A DNA stretch of 6,356 bases from Bacteroidales bacterium (GTDB taxonomy: Bacteria > Bacteroidota > Bacteroidia > Bacteroidales > UBA7960), in the NCBI GenBank assembly GCA_003557805.1, contig PWNY01000238.1:1-6356 (forward strand), read 5' to 3'. Made by a program: the position numbers and the translations under genes. This document shows, one piece after another, positions 1-6,356 of the stretch. The notes under the pieces are model-generated. The model saw only the letters and a list, made by a program, of their open reading frames with translations, searched no databases and had not been told where the DNA came from. Each line of letters starts with the position of its first letter. Position 1 is the first letter of the stretch.

Positions 1-373
1 ATCCCGGCTTCCCGCAGCCACTGAGCCTGCCTTTGTAATTTTCATACTGCGAAAGGGAGTTGAAGCTTATATGGCTGCTGTACCTCAGGATCTCGTCAAA
101 CTCATCATCACAGAACACGGGAGCATAGGTATGGGCCTCGCAGCCCATCTCCTCATAAATCAGCCTTGCCTCGTGCAGGGAGCTGGCGGTGGCCCCCATA
201 AGATACCTCCTGATGCGCGGAAAGGTGCTCCACATGGCATAGCCCTTCAGGGCGCATATGATGTCAACACCCGCCTCCTGCTGCACCGCATCCAGTATCC
301 TGAGATTAATGTCGAGCAGCTCCTCGTCTAAAACGAAGCATGGTGAGGGAATGCCTTCAAATCTGTCTGTCAT
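1..373 (-). CDS. nspC: Carboxynorspermidine/carboxyspermidine decarboxylase, 5' part (3' end outside window)
   Basis: This PLP-dependent, alanine-racemase-fold decarboxylase removes the carboxyl group from carboxyspermidine or carboxynorspermidine, the last step of the alternative spermidine pathway in the cytoplasm. The visible 124 codons start at the ATG at 373-371. They read MTDRFEGIPSPCFVLDEELL, the usual opening of the family, followed by ALKGYAMW around residues 41-48, where Lys43 is the expected PLP Schiff-base lysine. ATASSLHEAR (61-70) and ISFNSLSQYE (102-111) are further family blocks. The full protein should be roughly 370-400 residues, so about two thirds lies beyond the left edge. 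The start overlaps the synthase stop in an ATGA (370-373), which argues for translational coupling in one transcript. No Shine-Dalgarno sequence is seen. Whether the product is spermidine or norspermidine cannot be told from sequence; spermidine is the usual one in Bacteroidota. Confidence 0.93.
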   Translation of the reverse strand, partial: MTDRFEGIPSPCFVLDEELLDINLRILDAVQQEAGVDIICALKGYAMWSTFPRIRRYLMGATASSLHEARLIYEEMGCEAHTYAPVFCDDEFDEILRYSSHISFNSLSQYENYKGRLSGCGKPG

Positions 374-1578
374 ATGCAATACTTTTCAACAGGGAGCGGC
401 TCGTCAATACGTTCGTGCCAGGGCAGCCCGAATTCGGGCAACTTTTTCATGAATGGGTCGGGATCGAACTCCTCAACATTGAATACACCCTTGCCGGTCC
501 ACTTGCCGGTAAGGCCCATCATAGCCCCTATCATTGCAGGTACTCCCGTGGTGAAGCTCACCGCCTGTGCCTTAACATCCCGGTATGCCTCTGCATGGTC
601 ACAGTTATTCCATACGTAATAGGTGCGCTCCCTGCTGTCCTTTATCCCCTTTATCTGGCAACCGATGGAGGTCTGGCCACTGTATCCCTCTCCCAGGCTC
701 GAAGGCTCGGGAAGCACCGCCTTTAAAAACTCCAGGGGAACTATGTCCACCCCTTTGAAGTTCACCGGCTTGATGCTGGTCATACCGACATCCTGCAGCA
801 CATTTAGGTAGGTTATATACTGCTTGCCGAAGGTCATCCAGAAGCGGGCACGCTTTAAGGTGGGGAAGTTCTTAACCAGCGACTCCAGCTCCTCGTGGTA
901 GAGAAGGTATGACTCCCTCTCCCCTATCCCCGGGTACTCTATGGGCTTGTGTATCTCAAGGGGTTTGGTCTCCACCCATTTGCCATCTTCCCAGTAACGG
1001 CCGTTCTGGGTAATCTCCCTGATGTTTATCTCGGGGTTGAAGTTGGTTGCGAATGCCTTCCCGTGATCACCTGCATTGCAGTCCACTATGTCAAGGCTGT
1101 GGATCTGGTCAAAGTAGTGCTTGGCGGCATAGGCGGTGAACACACCTGTAACCCCCGGGTCAAAACCGCACCCCAGTATGGCCATAATGCCTGCATTCCT
1201 GAACCTGTCATGATAGGCCCACTGCCAGCTGTACTCGAACTTGGCCACATCCCGCGGCTCATAGTTGGCCGTGTCAAGGTAGTGGGTCCTGGTCTCCAGG
1301 CAGGCATCCATGATGGTAAGGTCCTGGTAGGGAAGGGCCACATTTATGACCAAATCGGGCTTGAACTTGTTTATAAGGGTAACCAGTTCAGGTACGTTGT
1401 CGGCATCCACCTGTGCCGTCTTTATACGATCACCGCCCACATCCCGGGCTATCTGCTCGCACTTTTCAAGGGTGCGGCTAGCAAGCATGATGTCAGAAAA
1501 TACCTCCGGCAGCCTTGCTGCCTTTCGGGCAACCACATTGCCCACGCCTCCTGCTCCAATTATCAGTATTTTGCTCAT
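370..1578 (-). CDS. Carboxynorspermidine/carboxyspermidine synthase (saccharopine dehydrogenase family)
   Basis: The 402-residue cytoplasmic enzyme reductively condenses L-aspartate semialdehyde with putrescine (or 1,3-diaminopropane), using NADPH, to give carboxyspermidine (or carboxynorspermidine). The N-terminus MSKILIIGAGGVGNVVARKA is a Rossmann beta-alpha-beta unit with the dinucleotide-binding GAGGVG at residues 8-13. DLVINVALPYQ (75-85), HYLDTANYE (99-107) and ILGCGFDPGVTGVF (134-147) are typical of the saccharopine dehydrogenase-like NADP domain, and the C-terminal domain carries SFTTGVPAMIGAMM (341-354). The ATG at 1578 was chosen because homology begins there. The frame stays open to an ATG at 1692, but those 38 extra residues resemble no family N-terminus. 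The leader is AT-rich without a Shine-Dalgarno sequence, as is normal in Bacteroidota. The gene is followed directly by nspC (4-nt overlap), its pathway partner, which makes polyamine synthesis far likelier than lysine metabolism. The 129-bp gap from ridA could hold its own promoter, but no clear one was found. Confidence 0.92.
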   Translation of the reverse strand: MSKILIIGAGGVGNVVARKAARLPEVFSDIMLASRTLEKCEQIARDVGGDRIKTAQVDADNVPELVTLINKFKPDLVINVALPYQDLTIMDACLETRTHYLDTANYEPRDVAKFEYSWQWAYHDRFRNAGIMAILGCGFDPGVTGVFTAYAAKHYFDQIHSLDIVDCNAGDHGKAFATNFNPEINIREITQNGRYWEDGKWVETKPLEIHKPIEYPGIGERESYLLYHEELESLVKNFPTLKRARFWMTFGKQYITYLNVLQDVGMTSIKPVNFKGVDIVPLEFLKAVLPEPSSLGEGYSGQTSIGCQIKGIKDSRERTYYVWNNCDHAEAYRDVKAQAVSFTTGVPAMIGAMMGLTGKWTGKGVFNVEEFDPDPFMKKLPEFGLPWHERIDEPLPVEKYCI

Positions 1579-1707
1579 ATCTATGTTGGTTTTTTTTGTA
1601 AAAATAATAAATCCCGCAAAAGGACAGGCATAAAAAGGGCGGGGCAAAACAAAAGGCCAGCTGCCGGTCAATGCACCCTTATTACCTGCCAAAAATGCAC
1701 CGGCCCG

Positions 1708-2085
1708 CTATTTAGCCGCTATACAGCTAATCTCCACATCCACGAACTTTGGCAGGGCACCCACCTGTACTGTCTCCCTGGCCGGAGGCTCGTTTTCAAA
1801 ATATCCGGCATACACCTGGTTTAGCTTTGGAAACTCATTCATATCGCTTATAAATATAGAGCACTTCACCACGTTGGAAAAGTCCATGCCGGCTGCCTCA
1901 AGTATTGCGCCCAGGTTCTTCATCACCATACGGGTCTGCTCCTCAACTCCGCCCTTTATCAGCTCCCCGGTCTCAGGGTCAAGAGGTATCTGCCCCGATA
2001 CATAGAGCATGTTATCCACCTGAACTGCCTGGTTGTAAGGGCCAACGGGACTGGCCGCCTTCTCTGTCCTGATTATGCGTTTCAT
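1708..2085 (-). CDS. ridA: RidA family enamine/imine deaminase (YjgF/YER057c/UK114)
   Basis: The 125-residue protein is normal length for RidA, which forms trimers and hydrolyses reactive enamines/imines such as 2-aminoacrylate to keto acids and ammonia, protecting PLP enzymes in the cytoplasm. Key residues of active RidA are present: Tyr17 in SPVGPYNQAV, Arg103 in PPARETVQV and Glu118 in VDVEISCIA, matching Tyr17, Arg105 and Glu120 of the E. coli protein as I recall them. YVSGQIPLDPETGEL (28-42) is also a family block. The ATG at 2085 gives the standard start MKRIIRTEKAASPVGPY. An in-frame ATG at 2109 would add eight residues not typical of the family. It is divergent from pabA across 63 bp and is followed, after 129 bp, by the polyamine synthase on the same strand. 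Its link to that pair may be only positional, although RidA is known to protect PLP enzymes, including alanine racemase in Salmonella. Confidence 0.95.
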   Translation of the reverse strand: MKRIIRTEKAASPVGPYNQAVQVDNMLYVSGQIPLDPETGELIKGGVEEQTRMVMKNLGAILEAAGMDFSNVVKCSIFISDMNEFPKLNQVYAGYFENEPPARETVQVGALPKFVDVEISCIAAK

Positions 2086-2118
2086 AGGTTTTATACTTTT
2101 GTTATACAATAGCGCTCC

Positions 2119-2138
2119 CCAAATTTACTTAATTTTGG
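2119..2138. promoter_or_regulatory. Imperfect 20-bp palindrome between ridA and pabA, overlapping a -7-like box
   Basis: The arms CCAAA (2119-2123) and TTTGG (2134-2138) are exact inverted repeats, and 16 of the 20 positions agree with the reverse complement. The right half contains TAATTTTG (2130-2137), which fits the Bacteroidota housekeeping -7 consensus TAnnTTTG on the plus strand. It would place a transcription start only a few bases before the pabA ATG at 2149. No TTTG -33 element lies at the usual distance; the nearest, at 2098-2101, is 28 bases away. A binding site controlling the divergent pair is an inference, and AT-rich spacers give such palindromes by chance. Confidence 0.35.
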
Positions 2139-2148
2139 TGCACACACT

Positions 2149-2730
2149 ATGGCAATGGACATTCTGATAATAGACAATTACGACTCCTTTACCTATAACC
2201 TCTACCACCTGGTTGAGGCGGTGATGCCCCCGGGCTCAGTTCTCAGGGTAAAGCGAAACGATGAAATATCACCTGAAGAGGCCGGCCGCTATGACAAGAT
2301 TATCATCTCGCCCGGCCCCGGCCTGCCAAAGGATGCCGGTGTAAGCTGTGAGATTATAAAAAGCTACGGCGGGCAGAGGTCCATCCTGGGGGTATGCCTG
2401 GGCCACCAGGCAATAGCCCAGGCCTACGGGGGCAGGCTGCTGAACCTGCCGCAGGTGCTTCACGGAAAGGCGATCAGTATCAGGGTTACGGTAATGGATG
2501 AGCCGCTGTTCAGGGGCTGCCCCGGCCAGTTTGAGACAGGAAGGTACCACTCATGGGTGGTGGACCCCGGCACCCTGCCCCGGACTTTGCAGGTTTGTGC
2601 AACGGATGATATGGGCAATATCATGGCGCTCAGGCACAGGCAGCATGATGTCAGGGGGGTGCAGTTCCACCCTGAAAGCATTATGACCCCCCTTGGAAGG
2701 CAGATCCTTGAAAACTGGGTATGTCAGTAA
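2149..2730 (+). CDS. pabA: Aminodeoxychorismate/anthranilate synthase glutaminase subunit (PabA/TrpG type)
   Basis: The 193-residue class I glutamine amidotransferase releases ammonia from glutamine for a chorismate-using partner: PabB (4-amino-4-deoxychorismate, folate) or TrpE (anthranilate, tryptophan). IIDNYDSFTYNL (7-18) and ISPGPGLPKDAG (53-64, oxyanion region) are family blocks. The catalytic triad is complete: Cys83 in GVCLGHQAIA, and His174 and Glu176 in VQFHPESIMT. RYHSWVV (132-138) is also typical. The length is normal for a stand-alone subunit. An in-frame ATG at 2155 (MDILIIDNYD) matches the usual family N-terminus equally well, so the start is uncertain by two codons. It is the only plus-strand gene here and no pabB, trpE or aminodeoxychorismate lyase gene is adjacent. 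PabA versus TrpG therefore cannot be settled; I lean to PabA, possibly serving both, because no tryptophan operon is visible. No Shine-Dalgarno sequence is present. Confidence 0.9.
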   Translation: MAMDILIIDNYDSFTYNLYHLVEAVMPPGSVLRVKRNDEISPEEAGRYDKIIISPGPGLPKDAGVSCEIIKSYGGQRSILGVCLGHQAIAQAYGGRLLNLPQVLHGKAISIRVTVMDEPLFRGCPGQFETGRYHSWVVDPGTLPRTLQVCATDDMGNIMALRHRQHDVRGVQFHPESIMTPLGRQILENWVCQ

Positions 2731-2778
2731 CTTTAGGCCTTTATCAGTCTCCTTTTCAGCTCTTTTTTACCTGCCGGT

Positions 2779-4749
2779 TCACTCAAAGTCCCAGGGTTGT
2801 GGCATATGGGTGTAGTCGGCCTGCCTCAGGTAGAGCTGGTACCTGTTCCTTCTGAACTCATAATAGGGCCTTAGCATAAAATCCTCCGGGCTTCCCGCAC
2901 CATCTGTCCTGAAAACACCACTTAGACCCCCTGCCGGAACAATGCACTCCTCAATGCTCCTGCCGTCCATTAACAGCTGCGGTATCACTATGTCCGGTCC
3001 ACGGTAGCGGTGCATACCCCTTTGGTTCTGCAGGTAGATGTGCTCATCTGATATCCCCTCATTGCCAAGGTCGGCAGCAAGCACCAGCGGCCCGTTCATT
3101 ACACTCAGAAGGGAGGGGTCATCTGCCATCCTCTCCACATGCAGCGAAAAGGGGAACTCTATCTCCACCCTGTCACCGTCGCGCCAGCGCCTTTCAATGG
3201 CAAGCCAGGAAGAGGGTAGCATGCGGGACTCCACCGGATCACCGTTCACCTTCACCGAAAACTCCCCGAATGTCCACCATGGCACCCTGACACTGAGTGT
3301 AAAGCTGCGGGGCCTTCTCATTTTAAGCTCCAAAAGCGAGCCCTCACTGGCCGGGAAGCCGGTATACTGGGAAAGCTCCACCCCTTTCTCTTCCCACACC
3401 AGGCGGGATGCAATGAAAAGGTTTACATACAGCTTATCATCCATATGGTAATAGATTGACCTGCCAAATTCGGCAGGGTTCTCCATCCCGGAACCAACGC
3501 AGCACCAGAACGAGCTGTCGGGCGTGGAATATATCTTCCAGCTCCCCGGCCTCTGGGGCATGTAGTAGCCGAACATACCTGTCTCCCTGTCATGGGAGGA
3601 GAGGATGTGGTTTACCAGGGCGCGCTCGTAATAGTCGCCATAGGCTGGGTCTGCAAACCATGTCATCAGGTGGTGGTTTAGCTTTAAAAGGTTGTGTGTA
3701 CAGCAGGTCTCGGCGGTCTCGACCGAGAGCTGGTCTGAAAGGTAGTGGGGCGGCCTCAGTATCCACTCGTAATTACTGAAGCCCCCGAAAGAGTATATCC
3801 TGCCATTAACAATGTAGTTGTAGCCGTTAAGGGCGATCCTTTTATAATATGGATCATTTGTAAGCTCATACATCCTGGCTGCCGCGGTAAGCTTGGGCAC
3901 CTGGGTGTTGGTGTGTTTACCGAGCAGGGCATCTTTGTTGAGCGAAAGGGGCACGTTGATAATATCGTGCTGGAAGAGTTCGGCAAGGGCAAGGTGCTTT
4001 TCATTGCCGGTAACAGTATAAAGGATGGCAAATGCATCTGCCATGCCCCCGTACTCTGTATCCAGCATAGCCTGTATCTCCTCAGGTGACAGCTTCGAGG
4101 TGCGGTATTCGACCCAGGCGGCCATATCCTCTGCCACCCCGAGGGCCTGGCTGTTACCCGCGTATATATACTGGTCTATCATGCCTGCAAGTATCTTGTG
4201 AAAGACATAGTAGGGAGCCCACACGTAATCGCCGCTTTCAAGCCTGTCGAAGAAGCTCTCGGGCACCGCCATAAGGTACCCCCTGCTGTCGAGCGCCTTC
4301 TGGCATTTTGCCAGTTCATCCACGGTATATGCGCCCCGCTTCAGCAGCCTCTGATCACCGGTAATGGCATACTTTTTTGCAAGGGCCGACAGGTAATGTC
4401 CTGCCGACTGCCCCCTTATCTCAATATCAGGCGCCTCCCATCCTCCGTATGGGTCGGCAAGGGAAGGCAGGCCCGCGTTCATCCTGAAGGTGCTGAGGAA
4501 CCTGTCGGGCTCCAGGCTGAGCAGGTACTCCAGGTTAATATCCAACGACTCCCTGAATGGCCCGTCAAGCAGGGTGACATCCTGTAGTGCGAACTCCCGG
4601 AGCTGGTTCACACCCTCCACACTGCCAGTTTTCTTATCAGTGCTACAGGCAGCAGCAGTTATAATAAGTGCAATGATAAGTGCATTGGGGAAAAATCTCC
4701 CGCAGCCGGTAGCAGCTATGCTTTTTCTGTAAGCGATTACTTTTTTCAT
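2779..4749 (-). CDS. GH127/GH146-type beta-L-arabinofuranosidase, predicted lipoprotein
   Basis: This 656-residue glycosidase has the (alpha/alpha)6-barrel family formerly called DUF1680, which releases beta-L-arabinofuranose from plant glycans or arabinogalactan-type proteins. Some members act on other sugars, such as the aceric acid of rhamnogalacturonan II. A basic N-terminus, a hydrophobic stretch (about 23-34) and a lipobox-like AAAC ending at Cys35 predict a lipoprotein. The n-region is rather long (about 22 residues). Family blocks are LLDGPF (60-65), GHYLSAL (117-123), LDTEYGGMADAF (229-240) and HTNTQVPK (279-286). The zinc/catalytic set is present: Glu347 and Cys349 in AETCC, and the Cys416-Cys417 pair in FWCCVGS. 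Glu328 in SNYEW is the candidate acid/base. These fit the one-zinc, cysteine-nucleophile mechanism known for HypBA1. A beta-rich region (about 440-650) follows. The residues after Cys35 (STDKK) are not acidic, so surface export is uncertain. It converges with pabA across 48 bp. No SusC/SusD or other CAZyme gene is adjacent, so the exact substrate is open. Confidence 0.88.
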   Translation of the reverse strand: MKKVIAYRKSIAATGCGRFFPNALIIALIITAAACSTDKKTGSVEGVNQLREFALQDVTLLDGPFRESLDINLEYLLSLEPDRFLSTFRMNAGLPSLADPYGGWEAPDIEIRGQSAGHYLSALAKKYAITGDQRLLKRGAYTVDELAKCQKALDSRGYLMAVPESFFDRLESGDYVWAPYYVFHKILAGMIDQYIYAGNSQALGVAEDMAAWVEYRTSKLSPEEIQAMLDTEYGGMADAFAILYTVTGNEKHLALAELFQHDIINVPLSLNKDALLGKHTNTQVPKLTAAARMYELTNDPYYKRIALNGYNYIVNGRIYSFGGFSNYEWILRPPHYLSDQLSVETAETCCTHNLLKLNHHLMTWFADPAYGDYYERALVNHILSSHDRETGMFGYYMPQRPGSWKIYSTPDSSFWCCVGSGMENPAEFGRSIYYHMDDKLYVNLFIASRLVWEEKGVELSQYTGFPASEGSLLELKMRRPRSFTLSVRVPWWTFGEFSVKVNGDPVESRMLPSSWLAIERRWRDGDRVEIEFPFSLHVERMADDPSLLSVMNGPLVLAADLGNEGISDEHIYLQNQRGMHRYRGPDIVIPQLLMDGRSIEECIVPAGGLSGVFRTDGAGSPEDFMLRPYYEFRRNRYQLYLRQADYTHMPQPWDFE

Positions 4750-4756
4750 ACTGATG

Positions 4757-4841
4757 GGGATTGATGTTTATATTGAAATTGCTGTTTTTTGGGATTAATG
4801 CTTATTTGTAAATTTTTGCTTATATGCCGGTTAATGTTTAT
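4757..4841 (-). repeat. Three 15-bp direct repeats upstream of the glycosidase gene
   Basis: Read on the minus strand toward the glycosidase, the copies are ATAAACATTAACCGG (4841-4827), ATAAGCATTAATCCC (4805-4791) and ATAAACATCAATCCC (4771-4757). The shared core is ATAARCATYAAYC. They begin 36 and 34 bp apart, a little over three helical turns, and the last one ends 7 bp before the glycosidase start codon at 4749. A fourth, weaker partial match (ATAAGCA) lies between the first two. Regular spacing in the spacer upstream of a single gene suggests regulator binding sites, possibly for an AraC-type or hybrid two-component regulator; this is inference. No matching Bacteroidota promoter was found: the minus strand of this spacer contains no TTTG at all. 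Confidence 0.5.
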
Positions 4842-4885
4842 ACAGTTAAGCGTATTCCCTGCAGGACGGTTTTTATATCCGGTAT

Positions 4886-6356
4886 TTATTCCTGGTAGTA
4901 TATCCTTTTTACCCTTGCCGATACAGAGGTGAACACCTCGTAAGGTATGGTGCCTATGTCACGGGCTATTTCGGTTACCGGCAGCCCAGGACCGAAAACC
5001 GTCACCTCATCACCCTCCGCCGCTCCTATGCCGGTAACGTCGAGTGCACACATATCCATGCTTATGTTGCCGATAACCGGTGCCCTTTTACCTCTTACCA
5101 GCAAACTGCCCCTTTTATTGCCAAGCCTTCTGTCCAGTCCGTCCGCGTAGCCAACGGGGATGATTGCAAGCTCCATATCCTGCCCTGCAGCTCCCTCACG
5201 CCCGTAGCCGATGGTCTCCCCTGCACTTACGTGCTTTAACTGGGATATCACCGACCTGAAGACACTCACATTCTTAAGCAGGGGCTGCAGGTTATCATCC
5301 CCGCTTACCCCGTACAGGCCTATGCCCAGCCTCACCATATCGAAGTGGGCCTCCGGGAACCTTGAGATGGCCGCAGAGTTGCATATATGCCTTTTGAAGC
5401 TGTATCCCAGCCCCTCTTCTATTTTTTTGCATATACCGCTGAACACCTCTATCTGCCTTTTCGTGAAATCGTCATGGCGGGCATCCTCGCTTGCAGCAAG
5501 GTGCGAGAACACCGATGCCACCCTGATCCACGGATGCTGGCCCAGTATGCCAGTTAGCTCCTCCACCTGGTTCTCCATAAAGCCAAGGCGGTGCATCCCC
5601 GAATCTATCTTAAGGTGTATTTTATGCTGCCTGGGGAGTTTACCCCCGGCCCTCTCCTGTATGGCCCGGGTAAAGCGCCCCAGGATGCCGAAGCCGTAGA
5701 TTTCAGGTTCGAGATTGTAGTCTGCCAGGGTGTTAAAGGTCCTCACCTCGGGGTTCATTACCACTATGGGCAGGTCCACCCCGCCCTGGCGCAGCTCCCT
5801 GCCCTCATCGGCATAGGCCACCGCCAGGTACTCCACATTGTGGTACTGCAGCACCCTGGCAACCTCAACGCTGCCGCTGCCGTATGAAAAAGCCTTTACA
5901 ACTCCCATGATGCCCGTACCCTGCGAAAGAAGCGATTTGAACACATTGAGGTTGTGAACAAGGGCGTCAAGGTCTATCTCAAGGGTGGTCTGGTGGTCCT
6001 TCTGCTGCAGCAGCTGGCTTAATCGCTCAAAGCCAAAGCTCCTGGCACCCTTCAGGAGCAGGGCCTCCCTATGGAAGCCATCGCTTAAGGCACCCGCCAT
6101 ATAACTGCCGGTGTCAGGGTAAAAACTTGCAGGCAGCTTAAAGTCAGAGGCCCTTGATGATATGTCGGGGCCTATGCCTATCAAACGGTCAATGCCCTTT
6201 GCCTTCAAAAGGGAAGCCACCGCCGGGTATAGCTCCGCAGGCGGTATTCCGCTCTGCTCTATATCAGACAGTATTACTGTCTTTTTTCGGCGCCTTGACT
6301 GGCTTGCCAAAAAGTCCAGTGCTATCTCAAGAGAGTGCAGGTCGGAGTTGTAGCTG
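4886..6356 (-). CDS. MurF-alanine racemase fusion, C-terminal 489 codons (5' end outside window)
   Basis: This bifunctional protein joins UDP-N-acetylmuramoyl-tripeptide:D-Ala-D-Ala ligase (MurF) to a PLP-dependent alanine racemase, coupling D-alanine production to the last cytoplasmic step of peptidoglycan precursor synthesis. The fragment opens in frame with SYNSDLHSLEIALDFL, a MurF ligase C-terminal-domain block, and that domain ends near residues 99-110 with LLLKGARSFGFE. The racemase begins at TTLEIDLDALVHNLN. VVKAFSYGSG contains the PLP lysine (fragment residue 154), followed by IDSGMHRLGF, SVFSHLAASED, MVRLGIGLYG and GETIGYGRE, which carries the second catalytic tyrosine (residue 384). 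The protein ends YYQE before TAA at 4886-4888. Full-length homologues are about 800-830 residues, so some 330 are missing at the right edge. A TTG at 6310 should not be taken as the start, because the MurF homology continues upstream to the window edge. The fusion is characteristic of Bacteroidota. Confidence 0.95.
   Translation of the reverse strand, partial: SYNSDLHSLEIALDFLASQSRRRKKTVILSDIEQSGIPPAELYPAVASLLKAKGIDRLIGIGPDISSRASDFKLPASFYPDTGSYMAGALSDGFHREALLLKGARSFGFERLSQLLQQKDHQTTLEIDLDALVHNLNVFKSLLSQGTGIMGVVKAFSYGSGSVEVARVLQYHNVEYLAVAYADEGRELRQGGVDLPIVVMNPEVRTFNTLADYNLEPEIYGFGILGRFTRAIQERAGGKLPRQHKIHLKIDSGMHRLGFMENQVEELTGILGQHPWIRVASVFSHLAASEDARHDDFTKRQIEVFSGICKKIEEGLGYSFKRHICNSAAISRFPEAHFDMVRLGIGLYGVSGDDNLQPLLKNVSVFRSVISQLKHVSAGETIGYGREGAAGQDMELAIIPVGYADGLDRRLGNKRGSLLVRGKRAPVIGNISMDMCALDVTGIGAAEGDEVTVFGPGLPVTEIARDIGTIPYEVFTSVSARVKRIYYQE

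Noticed and set aside
1579..1692. N-terminal extension of the polyamine synthase to an ATG at 1692
   Set aside because: The 38 extra residues are unlike the family N-terminus, and the Rossmann motif begins immediately after the ATG at 1578. The region also becomes AT-rich just before 1578, as expected for a leader.
1579..1707. Possible ridA terminator or synthase promoter in the 129-bp gap
   Set aside because: A GGC/GCC stem of only three pairs precedes TTTTGTTTT on the minus strand, and TATTTTTA is only a near match to the -7 consensus, without a TTTG at the right distance. Neither is convincing.
949..1824. Open reading frame of 291 codons on the plus strand, antisense to the polyamine synthase and the end of ridA
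   Set aside because: It lies opposite well-supported genes, its product resembles no family I know, and such shadow frames are common opposite codon-biased genes.
2086..2109. Upstream ATG at 2109 as the ridA start
   Set aside because: It would add eight residues (MYNKSIKP) outside the normal RidA length and take up more of the short divergent spacer. The ATG at 2085 gives the standard start.
2731..2778. Bidirectional terminator between the convergent pabA and glycosidase genes
   Set aside because: There is a run of six T on the plus strand, but no stable hairpin in front of it on either strand.
4858..4865. CCTGCAGG palindrome just downstream of murF-alr
   Set aside because: It is a perfect 8-bp palindrome but has no loop and no following T tract, so it does not make a terminator, and 8-bp palindromes are expected by chance.
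6308..6310. TTG at 6310 as the start of a separate alanine racemase gene
   Set aside because: The frame continues upstream to the window edge with a recognisable MurF segment (SYNSDLHSLEIALDFL), so the gene is the usual MurF-Alr fusion cut by the window.

Overview
The window looks like ordinary chromosomal sequence from a member of the Bacteroidota, probably a Bacteroidales-like lineage. The best single marker is the partial gene at the right end, a MurF-alanine racemase fusion, an architecture characteristic of this phylum. Supporting signs are start codons with AT-rich leaders and no Shine-Dalgarno sequence, a SusD/PUL-style lipoprotein glycosidase, the carboxyspermidine route to polyamines, and frequent AGG (Arg) and ATA (Ile) codons. 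The genus cannot be read from the sequence.

Layout, left to right. At 1-373 (minus) lies the N-terminal third of nspC, carboxynorspermidine/carboxyspermidine decarboxylase, running off the left edge. It overlaps by an ATGA with the complete carboxynorspermidine/carboxyspermidine synthase gene at 370-1578 (minus), and 129 bp upstream of that is ridA at 1708-2085 (minus). A 63-bp divergent spacer then separates ridA from a stand-alone glutamine amidotransferase gene, pabA/trpG, at 2149-2730 (plus). It converges, with a 48-bp gap, on a GH127/GH146-type beta-L-arabinofuranosidase lipoprotein gene at 2779-4749 (minus). A 136-bp AT-rich spacer carrying three copies of a 15-bp direct repeat follows, and then the C-terminal 489 codons of murF-alr at 4886-6356 (minus), whose start lies beyond the right edge. 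All gaps between genes are shorter than 140 bp. No RNA genes, mobile elements, CRISPR arrays or attachment sites were seen.

Functionally, the left pair makes spermidine (or norspermidine): the synthase condenses a diamine with aspartate semialdehyde and reduces the product, and the decarboxylase removes the carboxyl group. RidA clears reactive enamine/imine by-products that damage PLP enzymes; both NspC and Alr in this window use PLP. PabA/TrpG supplies ammonia for folate or tryptophan precursor synthesis. The glycosidase handles arabinose-containing plant glycans at the cell envelope, and MurF-Alr makes D-alanine and attaches D-Ala-D-Ala to the peptidoglycan precursor. No new system was found. 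The points most worth a second look are the repeat set upstream of the glycosidase, the imperfect palindrome between ridA and pabA, and the glycosidase sitting outside any visible polysaccharide utilization locus.
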